NCBI RefSeq assembly: GCF_019219075.1
Contig: NZ_JAHUWJ010000002.1
Location: 1-64,000 of the forward strand
Length of the DNA stretch: 64,000 nt
Reading direction: 5' to 3'
Origin: Chitinophaga sp. sic0106
Lineage (GTDB): Bacteria; Bacteroidota; Bacteroidia; Chitinophagales; Chitinophagaceae
The notes under the pieces: generated by a model
The model's database searches: none
The model's input: only the letters and a program-made list of their open reading frames with translations
Told to the model about the DNA's origin: nothing
Made by a program: the position numbers and the translations under genes
Part shown: piece by piece, positions 40,111 through 48,327 of the stretch
Numbering within the stretch: position 1 is the first letter of the stretch
Layout of the letters: every line of letters starts with the position of its first letter

Positions 40111-40701
40111 ATGGAGTTGAAAGATACCGGCGTTGCCACTGCACTGGAAAAGAATGGTTCATTAACCTTTGAGCAGATATTTAAATCCCATTATAAAGGG
40201 CTGCACGCCTATGCCTATACGATTCTGAAGGATGATATCATGGCAGAAGAGATGGTGCAGAACGTATTTTGCAAGCTCTGGGAAAAATCCAGCGAAATAA
40301 AGATCAAAGAATCGGTATCCGGTTACCTCTACCGGGCTGTATACCACGAAAGCATTAATTACCTGCGCCACGAAAAAGTGAAAGCAAGTCATGTAGCCTA
40401 CGCCCGCTACCAGCACACTACGCCGGCTAACACCCTCCCGGCATCAGGGAAAGTACAGCTGCGCGAACTACAGGAAAAATTGCAGGCCGCCCTCCTGGAA
40501 CTACCGGAAAAATGCCGCACCGTATTTCAAATGAGCCGCTTCGATGAGCTGAAATACCAGGAAATCGCCGATAAACTCAATATTTCTGTCAAAACGGTGG
40601 AGAACCAGATGGGCAAAGCTCTCCGCATTCTCCGGCAAAACCTGGTGGATTTCCTTCCCCTGTTATTATTATTACTTAACACTGTAATGAGCAACCTGTG
40701 A
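40111..40701 (+). CDS. ECF sigma factor, FecI-like (196 aa)
   Basis: From the ATG at 40111 this encodes 196 residues with sigma region 2 ('SHYKGLHAYAYTILKDDIMA', 'EEMVQNVFCKLWEKSSEIKI', 'SVSGYLYRAVYHESINYLRH') and region 4 ('LPEKCRTVFQMSRFDELKYQ', 'EIADKLNISVKTVENQMGKA'). It belongs to the Bacteroidota FecI-like group. It is coupled to the downstream anti-sigma gene (GTGA overlap). I rejected the GTG at 40042 because it lies in the predicted promoter. Confidence 0.92.
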   Translation: MELKDTGVATALEKNGSLTFEQIFKSHYKGLHAYAYTILKDDIMAEEMVQNVFCKLWEKSSEIKIKESVSGYLYRAVYHESINYLRHEKVKASHVAYARYQHTTPANTLPASGKVQLRELQEKLQAALLELPEKCRTVFQMSRFDELKYQEIADKLNISVKTVENQMGKALRILRQNLVDFLPLLLLLLNTVMSNL

Positions 40702-41678
40702 ATAATTTCAACGAACATATAAACGATGATATCCTGGTGAAATTCATGCTGGGCCAGGCCTCCGCTGAAGAGCAGCAGGCTGTGGGCCAATGGATGGCCG
40801 CCAGCGCGGATAACGAAAAATATTTCCAGCACTTCAGGCTGATATGGGAAGAAAGTCGCCAGCTCGCCCCCGCCAATGCCACTAATGAAAATGAAGCCTG
40901 GGCCCGATTTCAACAGCGTGTTAATCGCCCGCAAACACCCGTGGTGGAATTAACCAGTACCCGCAAACCATGGCTGCGTATAGCCGCCGCCGTTACTGTG
41001 CTCATAGTGGCTGGTACCAGCGCATTCCTGCTGATGAACAAGCCCGCTGCCACACAACTGGAACTGGTAGCTGCCAGCAGCCCGGTAACCGACACCCTGC
41101 CAGATGGCAGTATCATCACCCTTAATAAAAACTCCCGTATTCAATACGCCAGTAACTTCGATACCAACCGCCATATTACCCTGGAAGGAGAAGCCTTTTT
41201 CAACGTGGCCACCGATCCTTCCCATCCATTTGTGCTCAAAACCGGCGATGTGCAGGTACGTGTACTCGGTACTTCCTTTAACGTGAAAAGCAATCAGCAA
41301 CAGGTAGAGGTGATCGTAGAAACCGGGGCAGTAGAGGTAAATAAAAAATCTGAAACTGTACAACTGCAGCAAAACGAAAAAGCAGTGATGGCACAAAATT
41401 CATCTGCCATCGTAAAAGCATCCAATAAAGACGAACTGTATAATTATTATCGTACCCAAACATTCGTATGCAACGGTACCCCGCTCTGGCAGCTGGCAGA
41501 AATCTTCAGCAACGCCTACGGCGTGAAAGTTGATATAACTAATACGGATATACGCAATGAGGGAATTACCAGTGTGTTTATGTATAGCACCATTGAAGAA
41601 AATCTCCGGTTGCTGGAAGAAACTTCACAGGTAAAAATAACAGTTGAAAAAGTGGGTGACACCTATATCCTGAAATAA
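40698..41678 (+). CDS. FecR-family anti-sigma factor (326 aa)
   Basis: This 326-residue membrane anti-sigma factor has a cytoplasmic N-terminal domain ('NDDILVKFMLGQASAEEQQA', 'WARFQQRV'), one membrane segment (about 91-112, WLRIAAAVTVLIVAGTSAFL), a FecR domain ('TLPDGSIITLNKNSRIQYAS', 'EGEAFFNVATDPSHPFVLKT', 'VRVLGTSFNV') and the C-terminal DUF4974-type segment ('GTPLWQLAEIFSNAYGVKVD'). It normally restrains the ECF sigma until a receptor signals. The GTG start overlaps the sigma stop. Confidence 0.92.
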   Translation: MNNFNEHINDDILVKFMLGQASAEEQQAVGQWMAASADNEKYFQHFRLIWEESRQLAPANATNENEAWARFQQRVNRPQTPVVELTSTRKPWLRIAAAVTVLIVAGTSAFLLMNKPAATQLELVAASSPVTDTLPDGSIITLNKNSRIQYASNFDTNRHITLEGEAFFNVATDPSHPFVLKTGDVQVRVLGTSFNVKSNQQQVEVIVETGAVEVNKKSETVQLQQNEKAVMAQNSSAIVKASNKDELYNYYRTQTFVCNGTPLWQLAEIFSNAYGVKVDITNTDIRNEGITSVFMYSTIEENLRLLEETSQVKITVEKVGDTYILK

Positions 41679-41680
41679 TT

Positions 41681-43483
41681 ATGCCAGCGAAAATTTACAC
41701 TTATATACTGTTACTGGTTTTGCTGTTGCCGGCACCAACGCTCTTTGCGCAGCAGCTGAACAAAGTGATGGATTTACATCTCTCTAAAAAACCTTTAGCG
41801 GAGGTGCTCAAAACGATCGGTAAAAAAGGAAGTTTTACCTTTTCCTACATGAGCAATGCCATACCGGAGGATAGTATTGTTTCCATTAACGTGGACAACA
41901 AAACAGTACGACAAATACTGGACCTCCTGCTAGGTGAAGGTAACTATCAATATAAAGAATATGGTAACTACCTCATCTTACAATACAAACCACCTGGGGC
42001 TTACTTTTATGTGACCGGGGTGGTCACGGATAAACAGACAGGTCAGCGGGTATCGAACGCCAGTGTATATGAGCGACACCAACTGATCTCCACGATAACG
42101 AACAACGATGGTTATTACAGGCTGCGGTTAAGGGATAGATATCCCGCCGCAGCCATCAGCGTTAGTAAGGATCTGTATAATGATACCGCTTTGCTCCTGC
42201 TCACCGCACAGGATCAGGAAATCAATGTCACCATTTCACCTGCCGTGCGTACACTCAGCACCATTGAAGTAACCGGTTACTCCACCGTAGAAAAAACCTG
42301 GTTCGGCCGACTCCTCCTGTCATCCCGGGAGAAGGCGCAGAGCATGAATATCCGCCAGTTTTTTGCAGATAAACCTTACCAGGTATCGCTGGCGCCTTCG
42401 CTGGGTACACATGGCCGTATGAGCGGTCAGGTAGTCAATAAATTTTCGCTGAATGTGCTTGGTGGTTATACCGCCGGGGTAGACGGGGTGGAGATTGCAG
42501 GCGGATTCAACATCGTAAAAAAAGATGTGGACAAGGTACAGGTAGCAGGCCTCCTTAATATCACCGGAGGAAAAATGCATGGCGTACAAATTGCCGGTAT
42601 GCATAACAGTGTGCTGGACTCCGTTTCAGGTGTACAGGTAGCAGGCATTTCAAATATAGTGACCAGTACCCAGCATGGGGTGCAAATAACTGGTGGTATT
42701 CAGTATGTAGGTAAAAGCGCTAATGGCGTACAGGTAGCAGGGTTGGTTACCAGAACAGAAGGAAAGGTGGAAGGACTTCAGCTCTCAGGAGGATTTAACA
42801 GTGCAGGCGATTCGCTACATGGAGCACAGATTGCAGGCCTTTTCAATAAAGGAGCAGAAATCCATGGTGCACAGATTGCGGCTGGCTGCAACATTGCCAA
42901 AGGTACCGTTAAGGGTGCGCAGATTGCCGCGCTGTTTAATAAGGCTCACCGGGTAGAAGGTGTGCAAATTGGGCTGGTGAATATTGCAGATAGTACCACG
43001 GGCTACTCCATAGGCCTGATCAACATTGTAAAGCATGGTTATCATAAACTATCGATGTTTAGTACCGATGTGCTGCCGTTGAATGTGGCATGGAAAAGTG
43101 GGAGTCGCCAGCTATACAGCATACTCACCGCAGGGATGAACTTCGAGGATAAAGCTTCCTTTCTGGTCGGCTATGGTATGGGCCGTGAAATGGAGCTGCG
43201 TCCGAAGCTGAGCGTTATTACAGAGTTTATGATTTCTACGCTGCAGATGGGAAGAGAGAATGAAAACTCACAATATTACCGGCTCACAGGTAGTTTGATG
43301 TACAAGCCTTTTAAAGGTGTTGCCATCTTTGGCGGCCCTGTATTTTCTATGCATTTCAGGGATGAAAATACAGAAGGAAAACCTTATGTAGGGCCGCGTC
43401 CGGGTGCCGGTTATCCAGGCTTCAATATCGGTAACACCGGTCGTGGATGGCTGGGCTGGCAGCTCGGCATCACCATCTTCTAA
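41681..43483 (+). CDS. STN and carboxypeptidase-like domain protein with GVQIAG repeats (600 aa)
   Basis: A signal peptide is followed by an STN domain (about 25-95, 'LSKKPLAEVLKTIGKKGSFT'), a CarboxypepD_reg-like domain (about 105-190, 'TGVVTDKQTGQRVSNASVY'), then about ten repeats with the motif G-[VA]-Q-[IVL]-[AST]-[GA] (about 265-440) and a beta-rich C-terminus. The repeats resemble the LA_2272-type surface repeat. In FecI/FecR systems the STN partner is usually a TonB-dependent barrel; here no plug or barrel is evident. It probably signals to the anti-sigma factor upstream. Confidence 0.75.
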   Translation: MPAKIYTYILLLVLLLPAPTLFAQQLNKVMDLHLSKKPLAEVLKTIGKKGSFTFSYMSNAIPEDSIVSINVDNKTVRQILDLLLGEGNYQYKEYGNYLILQYKPPGAYFYVTGVVTDKQTGQRVSNASVYERHQLISTITNNDGYYRLRLRDRYPAAAISVSKDLYNDTALLLLTAQDQEINVTISPAVRTLSTIEVTGYSTVEKTWFGRLLLSSREKAQSMNIRQFFADKPYQVSLAPSLGTHGRMSGQVVNKFSLNVLGGYTAGVDGVEIAGGFNIVKKDVDKVQVAGLLNITGGKMHGVQIAGMHNSVLDSVSGVQVAGISNIVTSTQHGVQITGGIQYVGKSANGVQVAGLVTRTEGKVEGLQLSGGFNSAGDSLHGAQIAGLFNKGAEIHGAQIAAGCNIAKGTVKGAQIAALFNKAHRVEGVQIGLVNIADSTTGYSIGLINIVKHGYHKLSMFSTDVLPLNVAWKSGSRQLYSILTAGMNFEDKASFLVGYGMGREMELRPKLSVITEFMISTLQMGRENENSQYYRLTGSLMYKPFKGVAIFGGPVFSMHFRDENTEGKPYVGPRPGAGYPGFNIGNTGRGWLGWQLGITIF

Positions 43484-43500
43484 AATAATTACTACTTCAG

Positions 43501-43526
43501 TAGGGGTATGTTTTCATATGCGTGTC
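43501..43526 (+). promoter_or_regulatory. Second copy of the ECF-type promoter
   Basis: TAGGGGTA (43501-43508), 12-bp spacer, CGTGTC (43521-43526), the same as at 40021. It lies 18 bp after the STN-repeat gene and 31 bp before the next ATG, so the next gene is probably in the same sigma regulon. Confidence 0.6.
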
Positions 43527-43557
43527 GTTATTAGGAATTCACTTAATAACAAACGAT

Positions 43558-44586
43558 ATGAAAACATTTTTTTTGACGTTGATGATAGGATGTGTGACTG
43601 TTGTAACCTATGCCCAGAATAGTTATTACGCACCTGCACATGTAGGTATCGTATATCCGTTGAGTACAAACGGTACTAACGCTGCCAAATATACGAACAG
43701 GTTTTCTTTGCATGCCATTGCCGGTTTGTCATATGGAGAAACGGGTGTAATTATTTCAGGTTTTTCCAGTATCATCAAAGATGAAGCGCACGGTGTGCAG
43801 ATAGCAGGATTTTCCAATCACATCGGACATACAAATAAATCGGTTACCCTGGCTGGTTTCACAAATATTATCCATCAACGGGCTGATGGGATTACGATAG
43901 CCGGCTTCGGTAATTTTGTTAAGCAGGACATGAATGGGATTCAGCTGGCTGGTTTTGTAAATACTGCCGGCAACGTGAGTGGACTGCAGATTGCAGGCTT
44001 TGCCAACAAAGCGGCAGATACAAAATTACAGATAGCCGGTTTTATCAACATCGCCAAGAAAGTGAAAGGGGTGCAACTGGCGGGCTTTATCAACATTGCT
44101 GACAGCAGCGATTATCCCATCGGGATCATCAATATTGTGCGCAACGGTGAAAAGCAGGTGGCACTGAGCATCGATGAATCAGCTACCACCATTGCTTCCT
44201 TTAAGTCCGGCGGTCGCGCATTGTACGGCATTTTAGGGGTGGGCTATAACTTTAAAAGTGAGCAAAATCTTTACGCTGTACAGGCTGGTATTGGCTGGCA
44301 TTTACCACTATTTGCTAATTTCAGAATCAATGTGGAAGGAACAGAAACGATTATGGCCGATTTCAAAAAAGGGGTGTACAGTAAATGGACCACGGGTGGT
44401 TATGCGGCCTACCGCTTCGGTTCAAGAATTGAAGTGTTTGCAGGTCCAAACATCAACTTTGTACATATAAAAGATGGGGCAGGGTCAGATCTGATCAGCA
44501 ATTATATCTGGTCCAAAAGTCGCAGCAACAACACGTTTGACGGCATCTTTGCAGGGGTGCAGGGCGGCGTGCAGGTGAGAATTTAG
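43558..44586 (+). CDS. Exported GVQIAG-repeat protein, paralogue (342 aa)
   Basis: From the ATG at 43558: a signal peptide (MKTFFLTLMIGCVTVVTYAQ) followed by about ten repeats such as GVQIAGFSN, GITIAGFGN, GLQIAGFAN, GVQLAGFIN, and a beta-rich C-terminus ending QGGVQVRI. The repeats and the following 'IADSSDYPIGIINIVRNGEK' closely match the C-terminal half of the previous gene, so it is a paralogue without the STN and carboxypeptidase-like domains. Likely a surface or outer-membrane protein; the function is unknown. Confidence 0.75.
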   Translation: MKTFFLTLMIGCVTVVTYAQNSYYAPAHVGIVYPLSTNGTNAAKYTNRFSLHAIAGLSYGETGVIISGFSSIIKDEAHGVQIAGFSNHIGHTNKSVTLAGFTNIIHQRADGITIAGFGNFVKQDMNGIQLAGFVNTAGNVSGLQIAGFANKAADTKLQIAGFINIAKKVKGVQLAGFINIADSSDYPIGIINIVRNGEKQVALSIDESATTIASFKSGGRALYGILGVGYNFKSEQNLYAVQAGIGWHLPLFANFRINVEGTETIMADFKKGVYSKWTTGGYAAYRFGSRIEVFAGPNINFVHIKDGAGSDLISNYIWSKSRSNNTFDGIFAGVQGGVQVRI

Positions 44587-44853
44587 CAGAATGGGGGCGG
44601 AAGGACATAATTTCTTAGCGGAGATGATCAATTTCTTTGTTATCTTTAATGAGTAGGTTTACAACCTTATGTCCTTCCTGATTGTTGTTTTGATAACAGT
44701 CGATTTACCCCTGATACCACCGTTGTGCTGTAGTGAATAGTTTCATAATCCGTGGCTTACGCGTTTGTATTGGCTCACCCCGGTTTGTGGCATCGTATTT
44801 GGTATGGAAACAGCAGAACAGATTATCATTCATCTACATTCAATCTATATTAT

Positions 44854-45261
44854 ATGAAAAAATGGTTATACCCTTTGCTGATGGTGGTAGTAGTATTGTT
44901 TACTGCATCCGGTTGTACTAAAACCTACAACGACATCATTCCAAGCACCACTATTCTCGCGGATGTTGCGGCTAATCAATGGAAAACAGATGATGGAGGT
45001 AAAACCTACTATTTTCTCGTTACAACGCCCGAATTAACGCAGAGCACTGCTGAATCTGATGGCGTGGTGGTAGCTATGGACAGAGGAAACGGTGTATTTG
45101 AAGCGTTACCTGAAGTATACCAGAACACCAGCTTCACCTTCCTGTATGAGCCTGGAACAGTATCTATCGAGGCATCCGGTGTAAACGGCGCGCCTGTTAC
45201 ATTACCAACAGGTACCATTACCATAAAAATCACGATCATACCTGCGAATCCTACCAATTAA
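44854..45261 (+). CDS. Predicted lipoprotein (135 aa)
   Basis: From the ATG at 44854: a lipoprotein signal (KKWLYPLLMVVVVLFTASGC, lipobox TASGC) followed by ~110 residues, beta-rich, ending 'GTITIKITIIPANPTN'. The preceding interval 44587-44853 shows no further gene. Probably a periplasm- or surface-anchored protein; the family is unknown. Confidence 0.7.
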   Translation: MKKWLYPLLMVVVVLFTASGCTKTYNDIIPSTTILADVAANQWKTDDGGKTYYFLVTTPELTQSTAESDGVVVAMDRGNGVFEALPEVYQNTSFTFLYEPGTVSIEASGVNGAPVTLPTGTITIKITIIPANPTN

Positions 45262-45287
45262 TCACAGATCGATACATAACATTAGGG

Positions 45288-45315
45288 GCCTGCTACTCGT
45301 GTAGCAGGCTTTTTT
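45288..45315 (+). terminator. Rho-independent terminator
   Basis: A 9-bp stem (gcctgctac/gtagcaggc), 4-nt loop and six Ts after the lipoprotein gene. Confidence 0.88.
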
Positions 45316-45432
45316 ATGCCTCTGAAAACCTACCGTTTATGTAATTAACCAGGACTTAATTGCCCGCTCCCCAATTATTTCCTATTTTCAAGCCCATTGC
45401 GGGATGCCTTGTCTGAGGCTGCTGCAGTGAAC

Positions 45433-47994
45433 ATGAAAAATCAGCAAATGGATACAAGAAGAGATTTTATCAGGAAAGCGGCCCTGCTTTCCGGTGCCGC
45501 CGGCGTATGGAGTGCCATGCCGGGCTCCATACAGCGTGCAATGGCTATCAATCCCACGCCAGGAACCACTTACCTTGATGCGGAGCATGTGGTAATCCTC
45601 ATGCAGGAAAACCGCTCTTTTGACCACTGTTACGGTTCCCTGAAGGGCGTACGTGGCTTCAATGATCCCCGCGCCATCTCCCTGGCCAACAAAAACAAAG
45701 TGTGGCTGCAAAGCAACCATGCCGGCGAAACGTTTGCGCCTTTCCGTTTGAATATCAAAGACACCAAGGCCACCTGGATGAGCAGCCTGCCGCATTCATG
45801 GGCGAACCAGGTAGATGCCCGTAATAACGGTCGCTACGATAAATGGCTGCTGGTAAAAGCCAGCGGTAATAAGGAATGGGCGCCTATGCCACTCACCATG
45901 GGCTATTACGACAGAACCGATATCCCTTTCTATTACGCCCTCGCCGATGCCTTTACGGTGTGTGACCAGAATTTCTGCTCCTCACTTACAGGCACTACGC
46001 CTAACCGCTTGTATCTGTGGACCGGCACGCTGCGCAGTGAACAGCACGCCGACTCCCAGGCCAACGTATGGAATGAGGACGTGGACTACGGCGCAGAGGC
46101 ACACTGGACCTCCTTCCCGGAGCGTATGCAGGATGCCGGTGTTAACTGGCGCATCTACCAAAATGAGATCAGCGCTGCACAGCTGGAAGGTGAGAAAGAC
46201 GGTATGCTGGCTAACTTCACAGATAACCCGATTGAGTGGTTTGCTGCCTTCAACGTACGCTACTCCACCGGCTATATGAAATACCTGGAGCGCAGCCAGC
46301 AGCAATTACCAGGATTTATTACAGAGAAGAAAAAGGAACTGGCAGGCATGAGCGCCGGCACTCCTGAACATACCAAGCTGTCTAAAGCAATTGCCAGAGC
46401 AGAAAAAGAACTGGAGCGTGTGAAGACAGACGCCGTGAAATATACTCCGGAAAATTTCGCTAAGCTCAGCAAAAGAGAGCAGGAATTACATAACAGGGCC
46501 TTCACCACCAACGTCAATGATCCTGACTATCATGAGCTGGAAACACTGGAATATAAAGACGGTGACGAGGTAAGGAAAGTAACGGTTCCTAAAGGCGATA
46601 TCCTGCATCAGTTTCGCCAGGATGTGAACACCGGTAAGCTCCCCACCGTATCCTACCTGGTAGCACCGGGCGAATTCTCTGATCATCCGGGAGCACCGTG
46701 GTATGGTGCCTGGTACGTATCAGAGGTGCTCGATATTCTCACCCAAAAAGAGGAAGTATGGAAGAAAACCATTTTCATATTATGTTATGATGAAAACGAT
46801 GGTTACTTCGATCACGTGCCTCCGTTTACCGCTCCATTTAAACCCGGTACCGGAAAGGTTTCTGAAGGAATTGATACTGCCATTGAATATGTATCCCTGG
46901 AAGAAGAAAAGAAAAAATCACATGTAGGTAAAAACTCCCTGCGTGAAAGTCCGATAGGCCTTGGCTACCGCGTGCCGCTGGTGATTGCATCGCCATGGAG
47001 CAGGGGAGGATTTGTGAACTCCGAAGTATGCGATCATACTTCCATTTTACAGTTCCTCGAAAACTTCCTGCAGCATAAAACGGGCAAGGCTATACGTGAA
47101 ACGAATATTACCACTTATCGCCGTACTGTGTGTGGCGACTTATCCAGCGTTTTCAGGCCTTACAACGGTGAAAAAGTAGCACTGCCATTTGAAGAAAGGA
47201 ATGATGTGGTAGAAAGCATTTACAATGCGAAATTCAAAAAGCTGCCGGATAATTTCAAAGCACTCACTCCGGAAGAAATTGCGGTGGTAAATAATACGCC
47301 AGAAAAATCCGGCTGGATGCCGCAGCAGGAAAAAGGTACCAGGCCTTCTACTGCCTTGCCGTATCAGCTGTATACGCATGGTAAGCTAAGTGCCGACAAG
47401 CGTTCTTTCGAAATTAGCTTCAATGCTGCCAAAGAGGTATTTGGCACCAAAGCTGCCGGGGCGCCGTTCAACGTATATGCGCCGGGTAACTATATCCAGC
47501 AGGATACTAATCAAATGGGGCCACTACGGGCATGGTCATACGCCGTGAAAGCTGGTGACACCATCCAGGACACGTGGCCGCTGCAGGAGTTCGAAAACAG
47601 TGATTATCATTTATGTGTATATGGCGCCAATGGGTATTTCAGGGAGTTTAAGGGAGATGCCAATGATCCGTTGGTAACAATTGCCTGTGATTACCAGCGT
47701 AGTAAAACCAGCAGCAATAAATTAACGGGTAACCTGGCGATAAACATTGCCAATAATGGCAGTGCACCTGTAACGATTATAGCGCATGATTTATCCTATG
47801 GTAAAGGGGATACTAAAATCACCGTGGCGGCTAAAGGTAAATCAGTGTTGATGATAGACCTGAGCAGGAGCCACCAATGGTATGATGTACGTGTAACCGT
47901 AGCCGGTAGTGCTAAGTATGAACAGCGCTTTGCAGGCCGTGTGGAAACAGGCAAGGAAAGTATTACAGATCCTTTAATGGGAAGAGTGTTATAA
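45433..47994 (+). CDS. Tat-exported phosphocholine-type phospholipase C (853 aa)
   Basis: From the ATG at 45433: a twin-arginine signal ('DTRRDFIRKAALLSGAAGVW') followed by 'HVVILMQENRSFDHCYGSLK', the catalytic start of the bacterial phospholipase C (phosphoesterase) family, with 'PGEFSDHPGAPWYGAWYVSE' and 'YDENDGYFDHVPP' further on. Two C-terminal DUF756-type beta domains complete the usual layout. It hydrolyses phosphatidylcholine or sphingomyelin headgroups outside the cytoplasm and can supply phosphate or choline. It is a single gene with its own terminator. Confidence 0.92.
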   Translation: MKNQQMDTRRDFIRKAALLSGAAGVWSAMPGSIQRAMAINPTPGTTYLDAEHVVILMQENRSFDHCYGSLKGVRGFNDPRAISLANKNKVWLQSNHAGETFAPFRLNIKDTKATWMSSLPHSWANQVDARNNGRYDKWLLVKASGNKEWAPMPLTMGYYDRTDIPFYYALADAFTVCDQNFCSSLTGTTPNRLYLWTGTLRSEQHADSQANVWNEDVDYGAEAHWTSFPERMQDAGVNWRIYQNEISAAQLEGEKDGMLANFTDNPIEWFAAFNVRYSTGYMKYLERSQQQLPGFITEKKKELAGMSAGTPEHTKLSKAIARAEKELERVKTDAVKYTPENFAKLSKREQELHNRAFTTNVNDPDYHELETLEYKDGDEVRKVTVPKGDILHQFRQDVNTGKLPTVSYLVAPGEFSDHPGAPWYGAWYVSEVLDILTQKEEVWKKTIFILCYDENDGYFDHVPPFTAPFKPGTGKVSEGIDTAIEYVSLEEEKKKSHVGKNSLRESPIGLGYRVPLVIASPWSRGGFVNSEVCDHTSILQFLENFLQHKTGKAIRETNITTYRRTVCGDLSSVFRPYNGEKVALPFEERNDVVESIYNAKFKKLPDNFKALTPEEIAVVNNTPEKSGWMPQQEKGTRPSTALPYQLYTHGKLSADKRSFEISFNAAKEVFGTKAAGAPFNVYAPGNYIQQDTNQMGPLRAWSYAVKAGDTIQDTWPLQEFENSDYHLCVYGANGYFREFKGDANDPLVTIACDYQRSKTSSNKLTGNLAINIANNGSAPVTIIAHDLSYGKGDTKITVAAKGKSVLMIDLSRSHQWYDVRVTVAGSAKYEQRFAGRVETGKESITDPLMGRVL

Positions 47995-48012
47995 ATCCCT
48001 TCAGCCCTTCGA

Positions 48013-48048
48013 AACAAAGGGTGGTCCGACGCCGGACCACCCTTTGTT
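48013..48048 (+). terminator. Strong hairpin terminator
   Basis: A 16-bp perfect stem (aacaaagggtggtccg/cggaccaccctttgtt) with a 4-nt loop. The U-tract after it is short. Confidence 0.75.
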
Positions 48049-48052
48049 ATTT

Positions 48053-48130
48053 GCCGGTGTGCCGTGCCGGTGAGTAGTGCCGATGTGCAGTGCCGGTGTG
48101 CCTTGCTGGTGAGCAGTACCGGTGGCACTG
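48053..48130. repeat. Imperfect tandem repeat, two 39-bp units
   Basis: Two 39-bp units beginning gccggtgtgcc (48053-48091 and 48092-48130), differing at several positions. No coding function is seen. The rest of 48131-48327 is AT-rich leader before the next gene. Confidence 0.6.
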
Positions 48131-48327
48131 GCGGCACACTGTAATAATAGCAGTTTGTCAGTAGCCTCCGCGCGTAGCGCGATGCTCCCCAATGACACCT
48201 AGGGAGTCATTTATTACCTCAAAAAAATCACTTCTTCAAAAAATATTATATATTTATACCATAGCCCCTTTTATCTATTGTAACGATCATCGCAAAAGTT
48301 TTTGATTATTAACCAAAAAACTGAACA

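Noticed and set aside
43522..43557. GTG at 43522 as start of the second repeat protein
   Set aside because: It overlaps the promoter motif and would mask the signal peptide starting at 43558.
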